DNA of 64,000 bases from Panopea generosa (taxonomy: Eukaryota; Mollusca; Bivalvia; Adapedonta; Hiatellidae), in contig CM055912.1 in the NCBI GenBank assembly GCA_029582155.1, forward strand, positions 1,426,001-1,490,000, in the 5' to 3' direction. This document shows, in pieces, positions 1-11,689 of this stretch. The notes below the pieces were generated by a model that saw nothing but the letters and a program-made list of their open reading frames with translations, had not been told where the DNA came from and did no database searches. Both the position numbers and the translations under genes were made by a program. The stretch's first letter is position 1. Each line of letters begins with the position of its first letter.

Positions 1-922
1 GTCCTGGAACCTCACAGGGGCTCATAGTATCCAAGTATTACTGCCGCTCCTCTAGCGCCCTGGAACCTCACAGGGGCTCATAGTATCCAAGTATTACTGC
101 CGCTCCTCTAGCGCCCTGGAACCTCACAGGGGCTCATAGTATCCAAGTATTACTGCCGCTCCTCTAGCGTCCTGGAACCTCACAGGGGCTCATAATATCC
201 AAGTATTACTGACGCTCCTCTAGCGCCCTGGAACCTCACAGGGGCTCATAATATCCAAGTATTACTGTCGCTCCTCTAGCGCCCTGGAACCTCACAGGGG
301 CTCATAATATCCAAGTATTACTGCCGCTCCTCTAGTGCCCTGGAACCTCACAGGGGCTCATAATATCCAAGTATTACTGGCGCTTCTCTAGCGCCCTGGA
401 ACCTCACAGGGGCTCATAATATCCAAGCATTACTGCCGCTTCTCTAGCGCCCTGGAACCTCACAGGGGCTCATAATATTCAAGCATTACTGCCGCTCCTC
501 TAGCGCCCTGGAACCTCACAGGGGCTCATAATATCCAAGTATTACTGCCGCTCCTCTAGCGCCCTGGAACCTCACAGGGGCTCATAATATCCAAGTATTA
601 CTGCCGCTCCTCTAGCGCCCTGGAACCTCACAGGGGCTCATAATATCCAAGTATTACTGCCGCTCCTCTAGCACCCTGGAACCTCACAGGGGCTCATAAT
701 ATCCAAGTATTACTGCCGCTCCTCTAGCGCCCTGGAACCTCACAGGGGCTCATAATATCCAAGTATTACTGCCGCTCCTCTAGCGTCCTGGAACCTCACA
801 GGGGCTCATAATATCCAAGTATTACTGCCGCTCCTCTAGGGCCCTGGAACCTCACAGGGGCTCATAATATCCAAGTATTACTGCCGCTCCTCTAGCGCCC
901 TGGAACCTCACAGGGGCTCATA
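1..922. repeat. 56-bp tandem array, about 16.5 copies, cut by left edge
   Basis: A 56-bp unit repeats from base 1 in strict register. Unit starts fall at 1, 57, 113 and so on to 897, and the array stops inside the last unit at about 922. I see only substitutions (for example GCCCTGG against GTCCTGG, or ATAGTATCC against ATAATATCC) and no indels. Each unit carries a short inverted repeat, CCCTG and CAGGG, separated by a few bases. No frame holds a recognisable protein. The array continues to the left of the window by an unknown amount. Confidence 0.97.
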
Positions 923-1735
923 TTTTAACCATTAAAATGAATCTGACATTTGGAATATATAGTGATATATAGTGGCTGTTTTCGTACCTTTATCTATACA
1001 GGCCAAATACATGCACACTAAAATAAATGTATAAATATCTGTCGATATGAGTCTGTATATATATGATTATTGATAAACTGATAACTACCCGGCTGACTTC
1101 TACATATATATGTATATGTCAATACATAGATCTATCCATGCCGCAGCCAGTTTGTTTTATCAGTGACTGAGTTACCTACCCATGACTGGTGAAAACATGG
1201 AAGTCAAAGGGAAGGAAATACGGACAATTTTCATTGAACACTTTTATGAAAAAAAAAATTTATCTGTGTGACTCAAACATTTCATTATATATGCCAGTAC
1301 ATAGGCAGACTGATAATTTCAATATTTTGAAAATGGGGTATAACTCTGGTGAATAGTTGAACGGCATTATAGTTAGAAAAGTTGTTGCATATATGTACAT
1401 GGGCGTCAATGCATTTGAATTATTGGGTGTGTGTGTGGTGGGTGGGGAGGGGGGGGGGGGGGGGGGGCACCATGAGGAGAGAGTGTATGAGGATGTACTT
1501 CCAAACCACAAAGTATATGCTAAACCTGAATATTGGGGTCTCCCCTTGGCCCCTTCGGCTCCTGCCCCTATGATGTATGACAGAAAATGTAATGCGTATT
1601 ATTTCCATTTGTTTTTCAACATTTAATTATATCTTCAAAACCAACCAACTAGTTATTTTGTATAAATATTCACCGTTTCTTAAGTCTTAAGTTTCATTTA
1701 GAAATATTTGGACATTCATATCTATATGTAATATA
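923..1735. other. Unassigned spacer with a poly-G tract
   Basis: AT-rich sequence between two tandem arrays. It contains a long G homopolymer at about 1447-1467 preceded by a GTGTGTGGTGGGTGGGG-type stretch. The short open frames across this tract on both strands are low-complexity and show no family motif. I see no gene here. Confidence 0.6.
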
Positions 1736-4446
1736 CGTACATATCTCCTCATGATTATACGTTCGTTTCACCTTGTGATTAAACGTTTGTATCTCCTCAT
1801 GATTATACGTTCATATCTCCTCCTAATTATACGTTTATATCTCCTCATGATTATACGTTCATATCTCCTCATGTGTATACGTTCATATCTCCTCAAGATT
1901 ATATGTTCATATATCCTCATGAGTATACGTTCATATCTCCTCATGATTATATGTTCATATCTCCTCATGAGTATACGTTCATATCTCCTCATGAGTATAC
2001 GTTTATATCTCCTCATGATTATACGTTCATATCTCCTCATGAGTATTAGTTCATATCTACTCGTGAGTATACATTCATATCTCCTCGTGATTATACGTTC
2101 ATATCTCCTCATGAGTATACGTTCATATCTACTCGTGAGTATACGTTCATATCTCCTCATGAGTATACGTTCATATCTCCTCATGAGTATATGTTCATAT
2201 CTACTCGTGAGTATACGTTCATATCTCCTCATGATTATATGTTTATATCTCCTCATGATTATACGTTCATATCTCCTCATGAGTATACGTTCATATCTAC
2301 TCGTGAGTATATGTTCATATCTCCTCATGATTATACCTCCATATCTCCTCATGATTATACCTCCATATCTCCTCATGATTATACCTTCATATCTCCTCAT
2401 GCTTATACCTTCATATCTCCTCATGAATATAATTCCATATCTCCTCATGATTATACCTACATATCTCCTCATGAGTATACCTCCATATCTCCTCATGATT
2501 ATACCTTCATATCTCCTCATGACTATACCTCCATATCTCCTCATGAGTATACCTCCATATCTCCTCATGAGTATACCTCCATATCTTTTCATGATTATAC
2601 GTTCATATTTCCTCATGAGTATACTTTCATATCTCCTCATGATTATACATCCATATCTCCTCATGCTTATACCTTCATATCTCCTCATGAGTATACGTTC
2701 ATATCTCCTCATGAGTATACCTCCATATCTCCTCATGATTATACGTTCATATCTCCTCATAAGTATACGTTCATATCTCCTCGTGATTATACGTTCATAT
2801 CTCCTCATGAGTATACCTCCATATCTTTTCATGATTTTACGTTCATATCTCCTCATGAGTATACCTCCATATATCCTCATGAGTATACATCCATATCTCC
2901 TCGTGATAATAAGTACATATCTCCTCGTGATTATACGTACATATCTCCTTGTGATAATACGTACATATCTCCTCGTGATTATACATTTATATCTCCTCAT
3001 GACAAAACGTACATATCTCCTCGTAATTATACATTTATATCTCCTCATGACAATACGTACATCTCTCCTCGTGATTATACGTACATATCTCCTTGTGATT
3101 ATTCGTTTATATCTCCTCATGACAATACGTACATATCTCCTCGTAATTATACATTTATATCTCCTCATGATTATACGTTCATATCTCCTCATGATTATAC
3201 ATTTATATCTCCTCATGATTATACATTTATATCTCCTCATGATTATACGTTCATATTTCCTCATGGTAAAACGTTTATATCTCCTCGTGAATATACATTT
3301 ATATCTCCTCGTGATTATACGTTTATATCTCCTCAAGAGTATATGTTCATATCTCCTCGTGATTATACGTTTATATCTCCTCATGATTATACGTTCATAT
3401 CTCCTCGTGATTATACATATATATGTCTCATGATTATACGTTCATATCTCCTCGTGATTATACGTACATATCTCCTCGTGATTATACATTTATATATTCT
3501 CATGATTATACGTTCATATCTCCTTGTGATTATACGTTTATATCTCCTCATGATTATCCATTTATATCTCCTCGTGATTATACATTTATATCTCCTCATG
3601 ATTATACGTTCATATCTCCTTGTGATTATACGTTTATATCTCCTCATGATTATACTTTCATATCTCCACGTGATTATATGTACATATCTCCTCGTGATTA
3701 AACATTTATATCTCTTCATGATTATACATTCATATCTCCTTGTGATTATACGTTTATATCTCCTCATGATTATCCGTTCATATCTCCTCATGATTATACT
3801 TTCATATCTCCTAGTGATTATTCGTACATATCTCATCATGATTATACATTTATATCTGTTCATGATTATACGTTTATTTCTCCTCATGATTATACGTTCA
3901 TATCTCCTCGTGATTATACATTTATATCTCCTCATGATTATACGTTCATATCTCCTCGTGATTATACGTTCATATCTCCTCACGTTCATATCTCCTCATG
4001 AGTATACGTTCATATCTCCTCATGAGTATACGTCCATATCTCCTCATGAATGTACATTCATATCTCCTCATGAGTATACGTTCATATATCCTCCTGATTA
4101 TACGTTCATATCTCCTCATGAGTATACATCCATATTTCCTCATGATTATACGTTCATATCTCCTCATGAGTATACGTCCATATCTCCTCATGAGTATACG
4201 TTCATATATCCTCCTGATTATACGTTCATATCTCCTCATGATTGTACTTTCATATCTCCTCATGATTGTACTTTCATATCTCCTCATGATTATACGTCCA
4301 TATCTCCTCATGTGTATACGTTCATATCTCCTCATGATTATACGTTCATATCTCCTCATGATAATACGTTCATATAGCCTCATGATTATACGTCCATATC
4401 TCCTCATGATTATACGTTCATATCTCCTCATGGTTATACGTTCATG
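1736..4446. repeat. 24-bp tandem array, about 112 copies
   Basis: A 24-bp unit with core ATATCTCCTCATGATTATAC repeats for 2.7 kb. Variants cluster in blocks. About 2330-2890 is rich in ACCTCC and GAGTAT forms, and about 2890-3170 in CGTGATAATACGTAC-type forms. The period drops out of register near 3415-3425 and near 3977-3985. Because 24 is divisible by three, most frames stay open. This yields apparent proteins of 560 and 728 residues on the plus strand and 538 on the minus strand, all pure eight-residue repeats (YTFISPHD, IIRSYLLM, YERIIMRR). Unit variants change amino acids freely (D/E, F/S/Y, H/R), so I read this as a minisatellite and not a gene. Confidence 0.95.
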
Positions 4447-4869
4447 TTTGTAAATATTGACTGGACTCGTAAACATAAGTATAGTCGATTTCAACATTAC
4501 GTGTGTCCCTTTAACAGAGGTATTGAAATCCAACAAGGCTTTGTACATCATAACATCGGAGTAATTGTATTAGACAATTACTTAATACATTGCGTGCGTG
4601 CGTACGTATGTGCGTGCGTGCGTGCAGCAGGGATTGGATTTGGGAATTTGTAAAAAAAATGGACACATATCTACAAAATTGATAAATGTAAACAACCAAA
4701 TGTATCGTGCAAAATTGATGAGCAACGTTTTACGTTTGATATTTAGAATTTGATATTTTTCTAATATTGTCAATCTCTCTAATCTGTGACCATCTATTTA
4801 AATATTAATATTGGGCAACAATCCAAAATTACAGCAAATAAGTTCATTGTTTAGGTTTTGTATGTATTG

Positions 4870-5565
4870 GCATGTTTATGCCACTCCCCTACTTCCGCCC
4901 GGTATTTCATGTCCGGATGTAACTTTGTCATGCATAGATGGATTTTTTTAAATACTGGCTACAGACGCTAAACATAACATGACGAAGTGTCGGGAGTAGG
5001 ACCCACACCCGTAACTCAAAGGTCAAGGTCACACTTTGAGTTTGTTTGACATCACATTGAGTCTGTTTAAGATTCGTTTCCGGTCCGTAATTTTGTCACC
5101 TATGTATAAATTTCAAACACACTTAGCTCAGTTGATCAACATGACATGGTGAAGTATCACACGTCAGACCCAGACCCGTACCAGGTCACAGATCACAATT
5201 TGAGTATGTTCAACAACAGTTTCTGTCTGTTTGAGATTTCAAGTCTGGTCTGTAACTTTATTATACATGGGTGGATTTCAAAAACACTTATTTATCCATT
5301 GATCAACTTGACATGACGGAGTATAATGTTAAGACCGAGAACTTTACCTCAAAGGTCAAGGTCACACTTTTAGTTTGTTTGGTATTTCATGTCTTGTCTG
5401 TAATTTTGTTTTACATTGAGAGGTTTTGAAATAGCTGGACACAAATGATCTGCATGTCATCATGATGTGTCAGCTGCATTTACATGTAAAAAATCCCAGA
5501 CCTTTACATCAAAAGGTCAAGGTTACATAAAAGTCAAGGTCACACTTTGATGTAAAAAAAACAAC
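4870..5565. repeat. Diverged tandem repeat of about 165 bp, about 4 copies
   Basis: The landmark AAGGTCAAGGTCACACTTT recurs near 5019, degenerate near 5183, near 5351 and near 5513, giving spacings of roughly 162-168 bp. Between landmarks the copies share a GTCCGTAATTTTGTCA-like stretch, a TTTCAAAnACACTTA-like stretch and a GACATGACGGAGTAT-like stretch. Tandem repeats of about 160 bp with this GGTCAAGGTCA block are, as far as I recall, widespread in bivalve genomes. That link is recognition from memory, not a search. The last copy ends with a doubled AAGTCAAGGTCACACTTTGA. Confidence 0.8.
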
Positions 5566-5839
5566 CTGAAATTGCGTGTTTAGTCTGAAACGTCAGTCCA
5601 TGACTCTTGATATTCACGGATACATCGTAACCTATTATAAAATATATCGTTATTTTCACAGACTATTTGGGGGGCATGTGACACTTACCAGTGACATTTC
5701 TTGTTTGTATATGTTGTTATGGGGATTTACCAATACAGAAAACACCTATACAAGGTTATGATGTATATATCAATGTAATATTACTCTATCTTAAAACACG
5801 TTTAATCTTTAATTTTCTTTTACAAAACAATTTATTTAA

Positions 5840-5850
5840 CCGTTTTCAGG
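5840..5850 (+). promoter_or_regulatory. 3' splice acceptor of the TRIM-like exon
   Basis: The pyrimidine-rich CCGTTTTCAG directly precedes the reading frame, and the frame is open across it. The position matches the end of the B-box region in related genes, where HxxC-I/V-x-V-I/Y is followed by the coiled coil. It implies a 5' exon upstream that I could not locate. Confidence 0.6.
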
Positions 5851-7212
5851 TCGTGTATAGATGTGGTCTACATTCCCGAAGAAATCGACAACATTTATAA
5901 CGTAGGTGATGTTACCCAGCTCAAGACAGATCTCACCAAAGCTAAGCTTTGTTTGAAAGATTTTGTTAAATCTCGACAAAACGGCATCGACCAGGTCAAC
6001 AAAAACAGAGCCGTCGCTTTGGTCAAGATCAAAGACTTCAGGCGAAAGGTTAATACAACCTTAGATCAATTAGAGAAAGCAACAATTAACGAATTTGAAT
6101 CAAATATTAAAGCTCTAACCGACAAAATAAATAAAACCTTAGAATCCATGAACACCGCACTTAAAGACGTTGAGTCATGTCAACATCAACTGGAATCAGC
6201 GGAGAAAAATCAATCACAACAATTCGTGTGCCTGAAGAAAGGTCAGCAGAAACTGTCCGAGACAGAAAAACTACGCAAAGAAGAAGAAAAATCGTCGCAA
6301 ATTGTAAAAATCGACTTTGAAGAAGATCGCTCAATAGAAGTATTTCTGAACAAGCTGAACACACTTGGAAAACTTATTGAACAATCAAATAGTAACCTGC
6401 ATCAAGTGACAAAACCGTCTACCCCGTACAAAGTTACAAATACAAACAGTTATAATGTAAAGACCAGCGGTGACTGTTATATACTTGGTTCCTGTATCAT
6501 GACGTCAGGTAATATTTTACTGACAGATTATTATACCACGACGCTGAAGCAGCTTCACGGTACAACGTACAAAGTGATAGATCGGTGTGGTCTGCCTGAC
6601 TGGCCTGCAGCAGTATGTGAGATAGGTCCACAGGAAGCCGCCGTGACCCTGGACAACAGAACCATACAGGTCGTCTCCACGGGGAGTAAGATGACACTGA
6701 CCAGGACGATACAGATGAATCATTATTGTTACGGCCTGGCGTTCAGTCGCGGTGAGATGTTTGTATCAGATCACAACAAGCATGTTTATGTACATGACAC
6801 ATCCGGGACACTTTTAAGAACGATCAGTAAGGATCAATCAGGTGGAGATATATTCTCGGCCAGCAGACATATCACTATAAGTGATGACGGCAACACTGTT
6901 TATGTCGCAGATAACAACAAAGGTGTCATCACGCTGGACAGACAGGGGAGAGTTCTGTCACGGTTCACTGATCCAGAGTTATCGGGAGCGCGGGGAGTAT
7001 GTACAGATGGGAGTGGGAGTGTGCTGGTATGTGGTAATGGTTCAAATAATGTTATACAGATTGGACCGAGCGGGAATAAACTTGGTGTGATAGACAACAA
7101 GTCACATGGTATTAGTGGTCCTCTGTCAGTGTGTTATGATAGATCACACTCCAGGATGATTGTTACCAGCGAGAGCAACACCATCACGATGCTGGATCTG
7201 GTTCCAACATGA
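5850..7212 (+). CDS. TRIM-like protein with coiled coil and NHL-type propeller, terminal exon
   Basis: One open frame of about 453 codons runs from a splice acceptor (CCGTTTTCAG, AG at 5848-5849) to TGA at 7210-7212. It enters in phase, so the residues before VVYIPEEI (SCID) are coding and the true start lies in an upstream exon. The first in-frame ATG comes only inside the coiled coil. Residues about 20-185 are charged and heptad-like, fitting a coiled coil. Residues about 205-449 carry NHL-type repeats such as GARGVCTDGSGSVLVCGNGS and ISDDGNTVYVADNN. In the TRIM family the missing N-terminus would hold RING and B-box zinc fingers that act in ubiquitin ligation or RNA and protein binding. 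I could not find a B-box exon in the 5.8 kb upstream. AATAAA occurs at 7214-7219 and 7661-7666. The family is fairly sure; the substrate is unknown. Confidence 0.85.
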
Positions 7213-7429
7213 AAATAAAAATAATCTCGGTCACAATGAACACAAATACTTGACAATAAGAAATTAATGCAAAAATGCAGTTGAGAAACCTAAATATAAA
7301 ATAAGGTATTACAAGTAGACACGTTCACAATGAACTTTGATGGACTAATGTCGATATAGAGAGGTAGTCACATATACAACAATTAACACGATACTCATAT
7401 GTTTGTGTTGTGTGACGCAGGTGTCGTAA

Positions 7430-7905
7430 ACCCAAAAAAATCAAGAAAAAATATTATTTCATACCTTAGTGTGATTTACCTGGATATATTGAATTAAAGC
7501 TACATTGAATTAAATAATGGAATACTGGGAGTTGTTACATCGGTATTTAACTACTTCCTGGATCCGCGCTTGAGCATACCGACGTCATCAACGTCCTTTT
7601 GTATAGAAACTTACGTCATCATATAGACAAACGACAAGTGTTAATGGATTAATGGATGTAAATAAAAACATGTTAATAGAAGTATTATGGTAACAGGACA
7701 CAGCGGGATATTGTGAAAAGAAACCCAAAACGTGATTTTCCTAGATATGTTAAATTAAGGCTACATTAATTAAAATAATTAGTATCAGTACAAGTGGTTG
7801 TTTTATCGATATTTAACTACTTCCTGGATCCGCACCTGAGTTTACCGACGTCATTTATGTCAATGTGTATATAAACTTACGTCGACATATGGACAAATGT
7901 AGAAT
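7430..7905 (+). repeat. Diverged direct duplication, offset about 266 bp
   Basis: Two blocks (about 7430-7640 and 7715-7905) share the same order of motifs: AAACCCAAAA, a GATTTnCCTnGATAT stretch, GGCTACATTnAATTAAA, then TATTTAACTACTTCCTGGAT at 7544 and again at 7810, CCGACGTCAT, and AAACTTACGTC. They are perhaps 75-80 percent alike by eye. No open frame runs through them. They lie just 3' of the TRIM-like exon. Confidence 0.75.
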
Positions 7906-8499
7906 TGTACAATACTTTGAAATGAATCACCATTGGTTTATTTTACAGAACTTTCATTAATTGATTTTCAATGATGAACTATTAGTGATTTTGATAGTAT
8001 TCTAAACAGTTCAAAATATTATCGCGGACTAGATCTAGTTTTAAATTATTGTTAGTAATTTAGTGATACACGGAATATGATCACGAGTACACTCCCAGTT
8101 TTTTGGGGTTTTTTATTATCATATTTGATGTGCATGAATTTATCAAATCACTTACTTGGTAATCATCATTTGTTTTAAAATAAATTCATTTTCATAATTT
8201 TCTTGAAAAATGATGTCATAATGACCCAGCAGGATAAAATATCGCTTGTTTGTTTACCCCTCATAAATTCTGTACCCACCTGTATTATGATAAGTATAAA
8301 GTAAGTAAGATATGGCGGGATATATCGACCCATTTAATTGTTTATCACTGTGGGTATTTGCATTGTAAGAATATGGACGGCCTGTACTTGTAGATTATGT
8401 TTGGCATCGTGCCGACATTGGGGTAGTAATGTTGTCGGCATGATGTCTGTAACAAGGAAGTGGACACCGGGTATGGGTGTCTGTCATCCATGGCACTGG
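7906..8499. other. Unassigned non-coding stretch
   Basis: AT-rich sequence with no recognisable gene or repeat. A 66-residue open frame at 8338 has no motif and runs into the SINE downstream. Confidence 0.4.
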
Positions 8500-8762
8500 T
8501 GTTTTATGATCAATTACCTCTCGCCACTGAAGACGTAGGTTCGAGCACTTTTACTTGCGGAAAAGTATATATATATATCGTTATGCGGTCTTCGTCCAAC
8601 AGTAAAACTGGATATGCCCTGTTTTACCCTCTCCCACGGCCGTGTGTGCTGTCGTCAAGCAAGACATGTTCCGTATATGTTTATTGGTGGTTGGAACCAG
8701 GATTTGTATCAGTTATAATAACTTGTTTCACAATCGAAGTAAAATAATTAAGTTTAAACTAA
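8500..8762 (+). mobile_element. tRNA-derived SINE, type 1
   Basis: The 3' end AACTTGTTTCACAATCGAAG, then TAAAATA and AAACTA, matches the end of the SINE at 50976-51186. The body segment GTCAAGCAAGACATGTTCC also lines up with GAGCAAGACACTTTTCC there. A degenerate B-box (GTAGGTTCGAGCAC) sits near 8536. The head is more decayed than in the 51 kb copy, so the left boundary is approximate. Confidence 0.65.
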
Positions 8763-9278
8763 ACAGCATTAATATATAATGGGGTCAAATAACCACTAGC
8801 GGATTCAGGGGCGATGAACTCATCTTATAAAAAATAACTTTCAAATTTACAACAATCCACTAGATCGTACTACTGCTGTCAAGATACATGTTATAAGGAA
8901 ATGGATAATGAGTTGGGGTCAAATAACAATTGCCGCTCCAGGGGTGGGATCAGCGAATATATCCCTTAAAAGTTGTTCGATAACACAATCAGTCGTTAGA
9001 ACCGGTGCGTCGCCTATATACGCCCATAAAAGTGCCAAACACAGTTTACGCTCCTACCTCCCAAGGTAGTTAACACTTACCGAGAACAAAACCCTCCACC
9101 CCCTAACACGAGTCGTGAATCCGCCGATGGTAACATGACTATATGACATGTTTGATAACTAGGAGGGGTTACGTGGACAATCTCTAACTTTTACGATGAA
9201 ACGTGTATGATAATTGTTATTTTACTTATATTGATGGGCATGTGGTGTGATAGAGATGTTTCAGTATATATATTCTTT

Positions 9279-9286
<8 letters not shown>
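8763..9286. other. Unassigned stretch with a small diverged duplication
   Basis: A block starting GGGGTCAAATAAC at about 8779 recurs at about 8915 with a similar following GCnCCAGGGG stretch, an offset of about 137 bp. Otherwise I see no gene or known element. Confidence 0.45.

Positions 9287-9321
<35 letters not shown>
9287..9321. repeat. (GA)n microsatellite
   Basis: An uninterrupted GA dinucleotide run of about 17 units, preceded by a short TG run. Confidence 0.95.
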
Positions 9322-9324
<3 letters not shown>

Positions 9325-9571
9325 TATTTCTGTTCTATTTCTCAACTTGTTAATTCGCCAATAATAATTATAGTAATAATAATAGTTTAATTGTAATAAA
9401 GTTGTTTTTTTCTGTCAGATGTATTTGCATGCAACCAATCATTTTATCGCTGATAGAGTGCTATTAGCCATTAAGTCTGTGTGTGTTTTCTGTCTTTCAT
9501 AATACGTGTATCAAATATAAATTGAAATTAATATTTATCAAACGCTAAAATATTTCTGGAAGATTTTATCA

Positions 9572-10245
9572 TAATAATAATAATGATTATAATAATAATG
9601 AAGATTTTTATTAACGTGAGAATTCGTTTGATTAAATTTAATCTTCCATGAGGCCCTCAACATATTTACAAAATACAACATTATTTAACATATAAACGAA
9701 AGAAGTGAACAAGTATATACAGATATCAATTTTGATGAGAGCTGCCCAATTTATTAGAGTTGATAAGAATGCTTACATTGTAAATATAAAGCTTTGAACT
9801 GATTAACAGAATTTCCATTTTTATATAAGACGGAATAGAGTTCCACAAACAACAGCCTAAATAAGCAAACGAATATCGAAACATTTAAGAATTAGGCTTA
9901 GTAGAATAGTATATCAGAGGTTGACCGTAGTGTGGTGCGTGTATGAACATTAGCTGTTAGAGTAAATAAATCTTTGAGATATGCAGGAGTCTGGTCATTT
10001 AATGATTTATACATGAATACTGCTTTTTGAAATTTAACTCTTTAAGGAAACGTCAGACATTTAAGCTTAGAGAATAATTATATACTAGGAGTATCGTATT
10101 TTTTTTTATCGAGCTTAAGTCCAGCAGCACTCTTTTGAAACCTAACAATTCATCTTCAAGAGAAACATTACAATTTCCCAAAATTACCAAAATATCATAA
10201 CAGTTATCTAAATGGGGTAAAATGTATGCATTAAAACACATCTTG
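9572..10245 (-). mobile_element. Decayed non-LTR retrotransposon 3' end
   Basis: Read on the minus strand, the fragment shows the C-terminal end of a LINE reverse transcriptase. The order is AYILPHLDNC (the usual YxLPHLDYC), then YKSLNDQTPAYLKDLFT with HTRTTLRS, then after a stop and frame change KPNS, MFRYSFAYLGC and LWNSIPSYIK. Two or more stops and at least one frameshift kill it. The 3' side ends in a short ATT/ATA tract at about 9572-9600, a tail type common in LINEs. The clade is jockey/CR1-like at best. The catalytic YADD region is not present, so the copy is 5'-truncated. Confidence 0.8.
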
Positions 10246-10336
10246 AACAGTTTTTATCTAAACTATAAAACTGATCCAGAATATGTCAGATAAAATGGAA
10301 AAATAATAAAATGTTTTAACTCATTTAATTCTATAG

Positions 10337-10528
10337 TCATCATCATCATAATCATCATCATCACCATCATCGTCATCATCATCATCACAACCATCATCAT
10401 CATCATCATCACTATCATCATCATCGTCATCATCATCATCACTATTATCAGCATCGTCATATCATAATCATCATCACCACCATCATCGTCATCATCATCA
10501 TCATCACAATCATCATCACCATCATCAG
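10337..10528. repeat. ATC-rich trinucleotide microsatellite
   Basis: An imperfect (CAT)n/(ATC)n tract of nearly 200 bp, interrupted by CGT, CAC and ATA triplets. Its middle part, ATCATCACCACCATCATCG, looks internally duplicated. The methionine-rich minus-strand open frames here are products of the repeat. Confidence 0.95.
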
Positions 10529-10736
10529 ATCAACAAAGTTTGTATTTGGTAATACTTTTTCAAAGAGACGCCACTGCTTCAGCCTTGAGTTTACAGATAT
10601 GACGACCCTGACCTTTGTGACTAATCTAGTGTTATCTGCCTTATCCGAGGTCAACTGTTTCTGATTCTTTGAACGTAATGAAGGCATTTCCGCCCGAATG
10701 TCCATGTGCTTTAGAAACTCAAGTGACTCTCAAAAT

Positions 10737-11672
10737 CAGCTACGAACACATCACCGTCGTGTACCGCAGCTACGAACACACCACCGTCTTGTACCACAGC
10801 TACGAACATACCACCGTCGTGTACCGCAGCTACGAACACACCACCGCCTTGTACCACAGCTACGAACACACCACCGTCTTGTACCACAGCTACGAACACA
10901 ACACCGCCTTGTACCACAGCTACGAACACACCACCATCTTGTACCACAGCTACGAACACACCACCGCCTTGTACCACAGCTACGAACACACCACCGTCTT
11001 ATACCACAGCTACGAACACACCACCGCCTTGTACCACAGCTACGAACACATCACCGTCTTGTACCACAGCTACGAACACACCACCGTCTTGTACCACACC
11101 ACCGTCTTGTACCACAGCTACGAACACATCACCGTCTTGTACCACAGCTACGAACACACCACCGTCTTGTACCACACCACCGTCTTGTACCACAGCTACG
11201 AACACACCACCGTCTTGTACCACAGCTACGAACACACCACCGCCTTGTACCACAGCTACAAACACACCACCGTCTTGTACCACAGCTACGAACACACCAC
11301 CGCCTTGTACCACAGCTACGAACACACCACCGTCTTGTACCACAGCTATGAACACACCACCGCCTTGTACCACAGCTACGAACACATCACCGTCTTGTAC
11401 CACAGCTACGAGCACACCACAGTCTTGTACCACAGCTACGAACACATCACCGTCTTGTACCACAGCTACGAACACACCACCATCTTATACCACAGCTACA
11501 AACACATCACCGCCTTGTACCACAGCTACGAACACACCACCGTCTTGTACCACAGCTACGAACACACCACCGTCTTGTACCACAGCTACGAACACACCGC
11601 CGTCTTGTACCACAGCTACAAACACATCACCGCCTTGTACCACAGCTACGAACACACCACCGTCTTGTACCA
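10737..11672. repeat. 30-bp tandem array, about 31 copies, open in several frames
   Basis: A 30-bp unit (core TACGAACACACCACCGTCTT, then GTACCACAGC) repeats to 11672. Two 15-bp deletions near 11097 and 11177 keep the frame. All plus frames are largely open: one reads SYEHTTVLYH for 335 residues from 10669, one reads QLRTHHRLVP from 10698 to a TGA at 11349-11351, and one reads TTATNTPPSC, which is mucin-like. There is no signal peptide, domain or splice evidence, and the array ends in non-repetitive AT-rich DNA. I call it a minisatellite. A short coding use cannot be excluded. Confidence 0.9.
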
Positions 11673-11689
11673 ATGATTTAATTTTTTGA

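Noticed and set aside
1..922. CTCF-like core (CTAGAGG...GCGGC) in each 56-bp unit
   Set aside because: Only about seven positions fit the consensus before mismatches begin, too weak to claim.
1751..4377. Long open frames of 560, 728 and 538 codons as repetitive proteins
   Set aside because: They exist because the 24-bp unit is a multiple of three. They overlap on both strands, variants alter residues freely, and there is no start context, signal or domain.
6161..7100. Small frames within the TRIM-like exon
   Set aside because: Out-of-frame shadows of the real coding sequence.
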